From assembly GCA_965603355.1 (NCBI GenBank), contig CBFDCQ010000001.1:62001-126000 (forward strand): 64,000 bases of DNA, read 5' to 3'. How positions within the stretch are numbered: position 1 is the first letter of the stretch; each line of letters begins with the position of its first letter. The notes beneath the pieces were generated by a model. That model worked only from the letters and a program-made list of their open reading frames with translations. It was not told where the DNA came from and ran no database searches. Positions 43,458 through 50,949 of the stretch are shown here, piece after piece. Both the position numbers and the translations under genes were made by a program. This DNA comes from CBFDCQ01 sp965603355 (lineage in GTDB: Bacteria > Hydrogenedentota > CAZGCA01 > CBFDCQ01).

Positions 43458-43943
43458 ATGGGCGTACAGACGAAGACAAGCGTTACCGAAGCGGCTGAGA
43501 GAGCGGCGAGAAGGGCGGCATCTCACGGGTTGAAAGTCAAGCGGGGGCAACTCAACGCGGTTCAGCGCGGATGTTACGGGACCGGCCCGGCTCCGTTCGG
43601 GTATCGAAGGACCAAGGATGGCGAACGTTCTCTCGAACCTGACGACATAGAGTCCGGTATTGTAGAACGCATCTTCCGGGAGTACCTGAGGATGAAGAGC
43701 ACCGGCAAGGTAGTCAAGCTGCTTAACTCGGAGAACATACCAACCCGCAAGGGAAACAAGTGGTCGCGCCAGGCTGTCTCAATTATCCTCACAAATCGCA
43801 CGTACCGTGGACGTGTTCGTTACGGCGACCTCGATATTCGCGGGCAACACGACCCTATAGTCGAGGCGTCCGTTTTCTATAAAGCGAATGCTCTTAAGCG
43901 GAAGAGGAGCCGAAGGCGAAAGCGCACCGAGGCCGCCACGTAG
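43458..43943 (+). CDS. Serine-recombinase 'Recombinase' domain protein lacking the catalytic domain
   Basis: 161 residues from ATG 43458, with AGGGGTGG upstream. It matches only the DNA-binding recombinase domain of large serine recombinases: GCYGTGPAPFGYRRTKDG, IVERIFREYLRMKSTGKVVKLLNSENIPTRKGNKWSRQAVSIILTNRTYRG. The N-terminal resolvase domain with the nucleophilic Ser is absent and no remnant is visible upstream. The zinc ribbon and coiled coil of full-length integrases are also missing. The tail is basic (KRKRSRRRKR). It is either a decayed integrase or a retained DNA-binding protein. The good promoter and ribosome-binding site favour expression. Confidence 0.75.
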   Translation: MGVQTKTSVTEAAERAARRAASHGLKVKRGQLNAVQRGCYGTGPAPFGYRRTKDGERSLEPDDIESGIVERIFREYLRMKSTGKVVKLLNSENIPTRKGNKWSRQAVSIILTNRTYRGRVRYGDLDIRGQHDPIVEASVFYKANALKRKRSRRRKRTEAAT

Positions 43944-43981
43944 CCTGAGGAGTATTTGACGGCGCCGGCATTTAAGGGGTG

Positions 43982-44001
43982 GCAAAGACAGGCGTCTTTG
44001 C
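43982..44001 (+). terminator. Perfect hairpin after the recombinase-domain gene
   Basis: GCAAAGAC and GTCTTTGC arms with a 4-base loop, 38 bases after the stop. There is no T tract, so it may be a terminator or another palindromic repeat like those at 55 kb. Confidence 0.35.
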
Positions 44002-44046
44002 AGGGAAGCTGTGGCGCTCACGCGTCTGCCGCATGGAGAGGATTGC

Positions 44047-44640
44047 ATGGCGAAAGCCTCCCCGAACGAACGCGTCCTCCTTTATCTTAAGTCGCGACTG
44101 TGGGTAGAGGGGCGCGTACACATCCCGTCGAATCAAGGCGTGCTGGACTACGCCAACGATCGAGATTGTCATTTCATCCCGCTGACCGACGTGACCGTAT
44201 TTGGCGAAGCTGAAGCGGACACCGTGACGATAGATTTTCTTGCCGTGAACGTCGAGGAAATCGGCCTGATGACAACCTATACCGGCAAGAGCGATCCGGT
44301 TTTCAGGGAACGGATAATGGAGATGGTCCTCCGGCAGCCGGAGCAGCCGCTGGACGAAAAGCTGGAGTCCGCGGTCGGCGATCTCGTGGGATGGCTCGGG
44401 GACGACGTTGTCGGACGACTTAACACGTGCCTTGCGCTGCTGGGTAACGGCAGAAGTGACGACAGGATCTCCGGCGTCAAGCTCGTCGTCAATCAGCTCG
44501 TTTCAGACCTGCAGGAACGCACGTCACCGTTTGGCAACAACGAAGAGGGTCCACACACCGAGGAAGCGTCGCCGGAACCGGATTCGGCTGAAACGCGGGA
44601 GGAGCCTGAGCAAGAGGAGATTCCTCCGCCGGACCTCTAA
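44047..44640 (+). CDS. DUF6812-like protein with acidic C-terminal tail
   Basis: 197 residues from ATG 44047, with GAGAGG upstream. The first 60 residues (RVLLYLKSRLWVEGRVHIPSNQGVLDYANDRDCHFIPLTDVTVF) resemble the small conserved DUF6812 domain, whose function is unknown. The middle is helical. The last 45 residues are very rich in Glu and Pro (EEASPEPDSAETREEPEQEEIPPP). There is no signal peptide or membrane helix. The gene is convergent with the following operon, 15 bases away. The family assignment is from memory. Confidence 0.6.
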   Translation: MAKASPNERVLLYLKSRLWVEGRVHIPSNQGVLDYANDRDCHFIPLTDVTVFGEAEADTVTIDFLAVNVEEIGLMTTYTGKSDPVFRERIMEMVLRQPEQPLDEKLESAVGDLVGWLGDDVVGRLNTCLALLGNGRSDDRISGVKLVVNQLVSDLQERTSPFGNNEEGPHTEEASPEPDSAETREEPEQEEIPPPDL

Positions 44641-44655
44641 TCGCCTCTTCTATTC

Positions 44656-45486
44656 TCACCAGCGGAGATGGTTATCCTCTCCGACCAGTTCCTTGAACCG
44701 GCCCGTGACGATGAGCTCCTTGTTCTTCTTTCTTTCCGCGACCCTTTGCCGCAACCTCTCGAGTTCACTTTCTATGGAGCTCATCTTCTCCGTGTATCCG
44801 TTGAGCTTCAAATCGAACAGTTCATTGAGGTTCGCCTTCAGCTTTGAATGCGCCTCCGTTCGTTTAGCTTCATCGTCGGCAGTTCTATACTGCCGTGCAA
44901 GGTCGCGGCTTTGGCTTTCGAGCTCAACCGCCCGTTGACGGTCCTTCTCCGCGTAAGCGTACCGCTCCGGTGCGAAAGAATCCAACACATATGAGCCACG
45001 GCGGCCCACAACGGTCCTTCCATCGACCATCATGGCAGGTAGTTTGACCATCGAACGCTCAAGCAACTCGCGAGCGTTGTCCCGACTCTTCCGCATTTGC
45101 ATATACGCCTGGGCAAGATTCTCGCCAGCATGTTCATGGACGACCTCTATCCTCCCGGTACGTTCGTTCATAAGTGCGCGGGCCTTCTCGAGAAGCTTGG
45201 CCAGTTCTTCGTCCATTGCTTCCGAGGTGATAACCAGACGGTTAAGCTCTTTCCTCAAGTCAACGTCCGCCCCCTTCAAAAGCTTCAGTTCGGTTTCGAG
45301 ATCGTCCAGGAGATCTTCGCCGTCAATAGTGATCTTCACCCTGCTGGTTTGTTTCACTTCGGGCACCTTCTCCTCCACAGCGGCGTAATAACGAGTTACC
45401 CCCATCTTGTCCTCGACGCCAATTGTCAGCCCTGAAACGGTGACCAGCACTGTGGCGGCTTTCATCAATGCAGCAACACTAATCAT
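44656..45486 (-). CDS. Secreted coiled-coil protein of unknown function in ECF sigma operon 2
   Basis: 276 residues from ATG 45486, with GGAGGAA upstream. A short hydrophobic N-terminus (VAALMKAATVLVTVSGLTIGV) looks like a signal or anchor. Most of the rest is heptad-rich helix (LLDDLETELKLLKGADVDLRKELNRL and SSIESELERLRQRVAERKKNKELIVTGRFKELVGED). The family was not recognised. It ends a three-gene operon behind an ECF sigma factor and a zinc-finger anti-sigma factor, which suggests an envelope-stress or surface-structure role. Confidence 0.6.
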   Translation of the reverse strand: MISVAALMKAATVLVTVSGLTIGVEDKMGVTRYYAAVEEKVPEVKQTSRVKITIDGEDLLDDLETELKLLKGADVDLRKELNRLVITSEAMDEELAKLLEKARALMNERTGRIEVVHEHAGENLAQAYMQMRKSRDNARELLERSMVKLPAMMVDGRTVVGRRGSYVLDSFAPERYAYAEKDRQRAVELESQSRDLARQYRTADDEAKRTEAHSKLKANLNELFDLKLNGYTEKMSSIESELERLRQRVAERKKNKELIVTGRFKELVGEDNHLRW

Positions 45487-45508
45487 GATTCGGTTCCTCC
45501 TCTCCTGG

Positions 45509-46159
45509 TTACTCCTGCTCTAAATCCAGCGCTAACTTGAAAACAGCGTTCTCCAGCCCATGCACGCGCCTATCAAAGACGGGCATCATCTCGCGTGCCA
45601 TCTGCTGGTCCATATAGAAAGTGTTGGCCTCGAGGCTGGCCAGCCGTGCCTCGAGATCTGATGGTGCGCGCATCGGCCCGACGAGTCCGTCGCGTCCCTC
45701 GGAGAACACGACGGCATGTAAGGGGAGTCTCTCGTCAGTTTGCGGCGGAACCGGAGGTTCCGCAACATACACCGGCGGCTCGTATGGAGGCGGTGATGAA
45801 GGTCGTCCTACAACATACACCTTGAACGCTACCGCAGCGAGCAGGACGATACAGGAAACCACCGCTGCTATGCCGACGCGCGCACCATACCATCTGTTTC
45901 CCCACAGCGCACCTGCAGCTCGTCGACCGGAGTCCGTGACACCGACCTCGGCGGCCCGACGGATGGATTCTATCGTTCGAGCGGTCGGCGCGGGAACGTC
46001 GCGGTCTCCTGCGCGTTCAATCACGGCTCGAAACGCCTCGAACGTTTCCCGGCACGTCACGCATCGGTCGAGATGACGTTCAAGCTGTCGACGCGCTTCA
46101 TCCGCCAGCTCGTCGTGCAGGTACAGTACGATCAGCTTATTGTATCTACGACATCTCAA
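45509..46159 (-). CDS. Zinc-finger (zf-HC2) anti-sigma factor, membrane protein
   Basis: 216 residues. The N-terminal anti-sigma domain has the HxxxCxxC zinc motif in LERHLDRCVTCRETFEAF. One helix (VGIAAVVSCIVLLAAVAFKVYVV) follows, then a Pro-rich linker (SSPPPYEPPVYVAEPPVPPQ) and a periplasmic helical region. It should hold the co-encoded ECF sigma factor inactive at the membrane. The start overlaps the sigma factor stop as ATGA. Confidence 0.88.
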   Translation of the reverse strand: MRCRRYNKLIVLYLHDELADEARRQLERHLDRCVTCRETFEAFRAVIERAGDRDVPAPTARTIESIRRAAEVGVTDSGRRAAGALWGNRWYGARVGIAAVVSCIVLLAAVAFKVYVVGRPSSPPPYEPPVYVAEPPVPPQTDERLPLHAVVFSEGRDGLVGPMRAPSDLEARLASLEANTFYMDQQMAREMMPVFDRRVHGLENAVFKLALDLEQE

Positions 46160-46746
46160 TATGATTCCTCCTCACTCTTAAGTTCCGCCCGGAGCTTCTC
46201 GAGCGCGTAATGCATTCTGGCCAGGACGGTGCCGATAGGACGTCGCTGAACCAGCGCTATCTCCTTGAAAGGCATACCGGCATACTCTCTGAGCACAAAA
46301 ACCTCCCTTTGCGCTGCAGGCAAGGTCTCGATAGCCCTGTCGATCCAGTTCTGCTTCTCGCGGCTGACTGCGACGTTGCGAGGGCTCGGTTTGCTGTCCG
46401 GCAGGTCCAGCACCGGTTGTCTCGACTCAACGTCGTTGGAACTCATCGTCCCGATCCTCACAGGGTTGCCTCTGACCATCAACTCTCTCACTCTGTCACG
46501 TGCCAGGTTTCTGGCGATCTTGTAGAGCCACGCGCGGAACTTGCCTCTTGCACGGTACCTTGGCAACGCCGCGATGGCCCTTAGGAATGCCTCTTGGAAC
46601 AGGTCTTCAACATCCTCGCGTGAGCCGACCATCGAGTACAGATACGAGAATAGCCCTCGCTGATGACGCTCGAACAGCTTGTCAAACGCCGCAACATCTC
46701 CCGCGAGATAACTGGCGACTAAATTGTCGTCGTAATTGGGCTCCAT
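46156..46746 (-). CDS. ECF RNA polymerase sigma factor (operon 2)
   Basis: 196 residues. Region 2 is FDKLFERHQRGLFSYLYSMVGSREDVEDLFQEAFLRAIAALPRYRARGKFRAWLYKIARNLARDRVRE. Region 4 is LPAAQREVFVLREYAGMPFKEIALVQRRPIGTVLARMHYALEKLR. This is a typical RpoE-like ECF factor. It is first in an operon with a zinc-finger anti-sigma factor and a secreted coiled-coil protein. Confidence 0.92.
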   Translation of the reverse strand: MEPNYDDNLVASYLAGDVAAFDKLFERHQRGLFSYLYSMVGSREDVEDLFQEAFLRAIAALPRYRARGKFRAWLYKIARNLARDRVRELMVRGNPVRIGTMSSNDVESRQPVLDLPDSKPSPRNVAVSREKQNWIDRAIETLPAAQREVFVLREYAGMPFKEIALVQRRPIGTVLARMHYALEKLRAELKSEEESY

Positions 46747-46789
46747 ATCGCTGCTTTCTATACCTAACTAACGGCAAACTTCCGATTAT

Positions 46790-46817
46790 ATTGTATAACG
46801 CGGCGCAGTTTTTTCAA
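46790..46817 (-). promoter_or_regulatory. Candidate promoter for ECF operon 2
   Basis: On the minus strand: TTGAAA (46817-46812), a 16-base spacer and TACAAT (46795-46790), followed by an overlapping TATAAT at 46790-46785. The TSS would be about 30-40 bases before ATG 46746. The match is by eye; an ECF-type promoter is also possible. Confidence 0.35.
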
Positions 46818-46837
46818 AGTCTATCGTAACCTCAGGG

Positions 46838-46875
46838 AGGGGCGACCTCAGAGGCGAGTGTCCCGCGGCGGACAT
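46838..46875 (+). repeat. Palindromic repeat-like segment
   Basis: Begins GAGGGGCGACCTC, followed by AGAGGCG, then TGTCC and GGACA arms (46859-46863, 46870-46874) around CGCGGC. Its opening resembles the GGGGCGGTCGCC element at 16.5 and 55 kb, but the match is degenerate. Confidence 0.35.
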
Positions 46876-46936
46876 TCCTCTCACAATTGACATCACGACC
46901 GGCCCGCTGCTAGACTCTTTCCAATGAAGGATGACG

Positions 46937-47737
46937 ATGAAAGTAGCTAGCGTAGAGTTCCAGAATTACACCCGGTCTGTCGCGGAAGCGCTCGACCGGA
47001 TCGCAGCGGCGGCGACCATCGCCGTCCAGGGTAAGATCATACTCAAACCGAATGTGATCACCGACTCGCCGCCTCCCATCACCACGCCGGCGGCGTGTGT
47101 TGAGGCGGTCCTCGACTACTGTCGTGCAAACTCCGACGCTGAGGTCGTCATCGCGGAAGGTTGTGGCGCGCTTGACACGCATGAGGCTTTCAAGAAGCTC
47201 GGCTACACCGATCTCGCACGACGCAAAGACGTCCAACTGATCGATCTCGACGGCGAAGACACGGTCAAGTTGAAAAACCCCTCTCTGAAGTACCTCCCCG
47301 AATTCCATATGCCGCGATGTCTCACGGACGGGTTTCTCGTCTCAATACCGGTGCTCAAAGCCCATTCCATGTCGAAGGTGACGTTGACGCTGAAGAACAT
47401 GGTTGGAATAGCGCCCGCCGAACACTATTGCGCGAGCTACTACAGGAAATCGGCCCTGCACGGCAGAAACAACCGCGAGCTCCACCGGTACATCGTCGAG
47501 CTGAACCAGTACCGCAAACCCGACCTGACCGTGATGGACGCCACCGTCGGCATGGCGGAATCGCATCTTGGCGGCAAACGATGTAAACCGCCAGTGAACA
47601 AGATCCTTGCCGGCTTCGACCCCGTGGCTATAGACGCGGCCGGCACACAGCTTCTAGGTTTCGACTGGCGCAAGATAGACCACATCCGGCTTGCGAACGG
47701 GTTGTTGGGGACTGTCGAGGGACTTTCGGGCGGGTGA
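46937..47737 (+). CDS. DUF362 family protein
   Basis: 266 residues from ATG 46937; an ATG at 46931 is too close to the AAGG ribosome-binding site. Family features: IILKPNVITDSPPPITTPAACVEAVLDYCR, VVIAEGCG, FLVSIPVLKAHSMSKVTLTLKNMVGIAPAEHY and AIDAAGTQLLGFD. Many DUF362 proteins carry a C-terminal 2x[4Fe-4S] ferredoxin module; this one does not. The function of the family is not established. It converges on the secreted protein gene 12 bases away. Confidence 0.85.
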   Translation: MKVASVEFQNYTRSVAEALDRIAAAATIAVQGKIILKPNVITDSPPPITTPAACVEAVLDYCRANSDAEVVIAEGCGALDTHEAFKKLGYTDLARRKDVQLIDLDGEDTVKLKNPSLKYLPEFHMPRCLTDGFLVSIPVLKAHSMSKVTLTLKNMVGIAPAEHYCASYYRKSALHGRNNRELHRYIVELNQYRKPDLTVMDATVGMAESHLGGKRCKPPVNKILAGFDPVAIDAAGTQLLGFDWRKIDHIRLANGLLGTVEGLSGG

Positions 47738-47749
47738 CAGGAGTGCCGC

Positions 47750-50700
47750 TTACCCTCCAACCGGCACGATCAACTCCACGGTGTTGTTCAATCCGTTTAT
47801 CTCTTGAACTGCGTTGTCCGGATCGACGATCACCTTGAGGTGACACGTTCGGGCACGTTTCGGTGCCCAGATTATCGCGACATCTGCGATCTTCGGTTCC
47901 AGATCGTTCGGCGCGTCGAGCTTCTCTATGACCGCTTCGCCCAGACGTTGACCTCCCTCTTCAAGCACGACGCTCACGTTTTCGGCACCGGCAGAGCCAA
48001 TGTTATGGACCGCGACGCGTACAGTAACGTTGTGCCCGGCGCGAGGCTCAAACGGCCGAACCTCCACATCGCCGTCGGTCACCGCCAGATCAGGCAGATT
48101 CTGAGGTGGAGGTTTACCTTTCTCGATCTGGGCAACCTGTATGAGGGTCATCTCGCGACCTGTCAGTTCCACCTGAACGGGAGTGCCCCGTTCCTTGACC
48201 TCGACGACCTGTTCAGGGACCTCCTGATCGTGTTGGCCGTCACCGTCCCGGTCCGGTCCGACGCGCAACTGGTACTTGCCGGGCTCCAACCTCCACAGTT
48301 TCAGGTACACCTTTCTGCCAACCGGTTCAAAGTTGTACGCAAGCACTTTGAGCGACCGGCGCGTCGCGTTCGTGACCAGCGCGGCAAAGTCCCGTCTGGT
48401 TCCCGACCAGGTTACCGCATAGTATGGGTACTCCGCGCCCGAGCCGCATCCGCCCGTGTACATCGACAGGAGATCGTCCACCCCGCGAACGTTCACGGAG
48501 TCCGTGAACTTAACCTCGCTCGTCAGCAGCGGGAAATTGTATTTCGTGCTGTTTATGGAATCCCGACAGGCCTGCACCAAGTGCGTCTTATCGCCCGTCA
48601 GGAGGAATCTCGTGTACGGGGCACCTCGCGCCGCCAGGTAATCATCAAACGGTGTGACTCGCTTCAGCAAGCGGAGCTTGCACCCGAATCGGGCAAACCC
48701 GCTTTCGTCAAGCATCTTTGCCGCCCAGCCCGCAGTGCCTTCCGCCGCGTCCCCGGCCGGGTTTTGCCAGTGCCCCTGCGCGATTTCCAGCCCGGAGTCG
48801 ATCGGATACAACAACTGCAGGTCGCCCGTCAAGTCGTACGTCGCGAGTAGCTGATCGTATAGTGGTGCTGCCGCGCCGGAGCCCCAGTTGTAATCGTCCG
48901 AGCGAAGACCGGCGCGGTGCCAACTGTCCGAGTACCCGCCGATCTCGTCTCGCGCGAAAGAGACCGCCGCCGGAACGACACCCTGTGGTTTACCTTTTTC
49001 GGTGCGCAGCGCGTCCTCCACCCATGCCTTCCCCCAGTCCTCAAACAGTCTAACCAGGGCCGGATTGTGGTTGTACCAACACAACCATCGTCCCGGCTCG
49101 GCGGCACGGGCGTTCATGGGGACATCGACCGCGCGCGGCCGTCCTTCATCAACGTTCTTTGAAGAGAACCACGCGGACTTGAAATGTAGATGCCCGCGCT
49201 CGTTTACGCCTGTCCAGACGTCGCGCATGTGTCTCATCGTTTCCATACAGCGTTCGATGTAGAGCGGGTTGCCGTAGTCCACCGCGACCATAAGGGGCAG
49301 TGTGTTGCTCGTGAACCTTGCGCCGTGCTTAACGTCCCGTACGGTCGCGCAATAACCCTCCTCTACAGCGTCCGAAGCCCAGATCTGTTCCGCCAGCCTG
49401 CGTATGGCTCCGCGAGCGCCGTCGTCGTCCGCAACGAGCACGGCGATCAGCCACCAACGCAGCAACTCGCTGTCCTTCTCAAGCCCGCTGCCGAACTCGC
49501 CGTCTTGAGTCTGTGCATCACCAACCCAGTAGTCGATCACTTCCATGACCCTGCGAAGCGCTTCCCTTTGAGCGGCCGCCCACGGCGGCGCGCCTCCCGC
49601 CTCCACGGAATAGGCCGTGGGATGCGCGATCTGCTTGCCTCGATACATCGCGAGCAAGTCAAAATCGGGATAATCGTCAGCGAGCATCCTCAAAACCTGG
49701 TCCGCCTCCCGACGCTGGTACCCACTATGCTGGTCACGCCACATCCAGTACCATATTCTTCCGAGATACCATACGGCCTGATCGTACAGCGGATCCCGAG
49801 GATCAGCGGCTATCTGCGCCATGAGGTCCGCCGCTATCGTGAACCTCTGCCGAACCGATAAACCGGTCTGCTGCTCGGCATAACTCCATGCGCCGAGATC
49901 GTAGTAGTAGACGCCAAGCAGGTACTTCTGCACCAGATCGAACCGGTTGGCCAGTTGCGTTTCATACGATGCGGCATATTGCGTGAGCGACCGTGCAGCA
50001 TCCCGTACGAGCGATTTGGCGTTGTTTGCGTCCAACCTTCCGCCAATCGCGAGCTTGCAGTACGCCCGAAGCGTTTCATCAGGTATGTATCCGAACTGTT
50101 TCATGGCCAACTCATACTGGCCGACGTCGAACAGCTTCTTGCCCCGCTCGTAAACCGGAAAACCAAGCGGCGCGTCCGAAACCAGCTTCCCTTCTTCCAC
50201 CCTGAAAGGTTCGTACGCAGGTACCTTGAAAACGATGCCGTTAACTTCGACACCTTCATCGCAGGTCACGCGGATCGTCGTGGAATTCGCCTTGACCTCC
50301 AGGGGAAATCGCAGTGTCCTGCGCGGCCGCCCGGGCAGAGCATCGACGAATCTGCCGGATTTGGCCATGAGAACACCCTCGGCGTAGACGCGCACATCCA
50401 TGCCTGCCCGGCGGCTTTCTCCCACGGTGACCTCCACGAAGTACGTGCCAGACGGAACGTCGGCGCGGAAGTCAACCTGGCGCGACCCAACAACCCCATC
50501 GCGACTCAACTCGTCGGCGGTGAGGTCGTTTCGGACCTCCACCTCTCTGTCCGGTGCCTGTGTCCAGCCGTACCGTTTCGTCGGATCGTAGAGGCTCTCC
50601 TTGGTTACCTTCGTGTATCCCTGCTTAAGAGTGCTGTTGACGTCGCCCATGTCGTAACCGTAGTTGGTGGCTGCGTCAGCGCGTGAGATGTGAATGCATA

Positions 50701-50764
50701 ATGCCGCTGCAAGAACAGAGGTTGTTGCACAAGCAACTGTGAGACTTGACTGGAATAACCGCAT
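47750..50764 (-). CDS. Large secreted protein with helical toroid-like core and CARDB-like C-terminus
   Basis: 1004 residues from ATG 50764 (GAGGATGG upstream), with a signal peptide ending near ...ISRADA. N-terminal part: an extracellular beta domain (GTYFVEVTVGESRRAGMDVRVYAEGVL) of carbohydrate-binding-module type. The centre is long and helical with many Trp/Tyr (WYLGRIWYWMWRDQHSGYQRREADQVL; DNYNWGSGAAAPLYDQLLATYDLTGD), recalling alpha/alpha-toroid glycan-processing enzymes, but I cannot name a family. The C-terminal 130 residues (NLPDLAVTDGDVEVRPFEPRAGHNVTVRVAVHNIGSAGAENVSVVL) fit a CARDB domain. The symporter gene diverges from it, so a glycan-degradation/uptake pair is possible. Confidence 0.6.
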   Translation of the reverse strand: MRLFQSSLTVACATTSVLAAALCIHISRADAATNYGYDMGDVNSTLKQGYTKVTKESLYDPTKRYGWTQAPDREVEVRNDLTADELSRDGVVGSRQVDFRADVPSGTYFVEVTVGESRRAGMDVRVYAEGVLMAKSGRFVDALPGRPRRTLRFPLEVKANSTTIRVTCDEGVEVNGIVFKVPAYEPFRVEEGKLVSDAPLGFPVYERGKKLFDVGQYELAMKQFGYIPDETLRAYCKLAIGGRLDANNAKSLVRDAARSLTQYAASYETQLANRFDLVQKYLLGVYYYDLGAWSYAEQQTGLSVRQRFTIAADLMAQIAADPRDPLYDQAVWYLGRIWYWMWRDQHSGYQRREADQVLRMLADDYPDFDLLAMYRGKQIAHPTAYSVEAGGAPPWAAAQREALRRVMEVIDYWVGDAQTQDGEFGSGLEKDSELLRWWLIAVLVADDDGARGAIRRLAEQIWASDAVEEGYCATVRDVKHGARFTSNTLPLMVAVDYGNPLYIERCMETMRHMRDVWTGVNERGHLHFKSAWFSSKNVDEGRPRAVDVPMNARAAEPGRWLCWYNHNPALVRLFEDWGKAWVEDALRTEKGKPQGVVPAAVSFARDEIGGYSDSWHRAGLRSDDYNWGSGAAAPLYDQLLATYDLTGDLQLLYPIDSGLEIAQGHWQNPAGDAAEGTAGWAAKMLDESGFARFGCKLRLLKRVTPFDDYLAARGAPYTRFLLTGDKTHLVQACRDSINSTKYNFPLLTSEVKFTDSVNVRGVDDLLSMYTGGCGSGAEYPYYAVTWSGTRRDFAALVTNATRRSLKVLAYNFEPVGRKVYLKLWRLEPGKYQLRVGPDRDGDGQHDQEVPEQVVEVKERGTPVQVELTGREMTLIQVAQIEKGKPPPQNLPDLAVTDGDVEVRPFEPRAGHNVTVRVAVHNIGSAGAENVSVVLEEGGQRLGEAVIEKLDAPNDLEPKIADVAIIWAPKRARTCHLKVIVDPDNAVQEINGLNNTVELIVPVGG

Positions 50765-50856
50765 CTTTGGCCATCCTCCTCGAATTACGCCACCAATCGT
50801 GCTCTGGCCCACTCAGATCTTACCAGAATACCCGGCACATTGGCAACAGATCGCGC

Positions 50857-50917
50857 CTAACGTACCGAAATCGCTATATTTGGGATGCAATTCAAACGGT
50901 TTTGTGCTAACGTACCG
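50857..50917. promoter_or_regulatory. Pair of 11-base direct repeats between divergent genes
   Basis: CTAACGTACCG occurs at 50857-50867 and again at 50907-50917, starts exactly 50 bases apart. The pair lies between the divergent secreted-protein and symporter genes, 33-93 bases before the symporter start. The spacing and placement suit an operator pair. A TATATT (50874-50879) lies between the copies. Confidence 0.45.
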
Positions 50918-50949
50918 GAGAAAAGCGGCTCAACGGAGGTACTCGACTA

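Noticed and set aside
47804..48850. Plus-strand frame of 348 codons antisense to the large secreted protein
   Set aside because: The minus-strand protein has a signal peptide and a CARDB-like end in the same region; the plus frame has no recognisable features.
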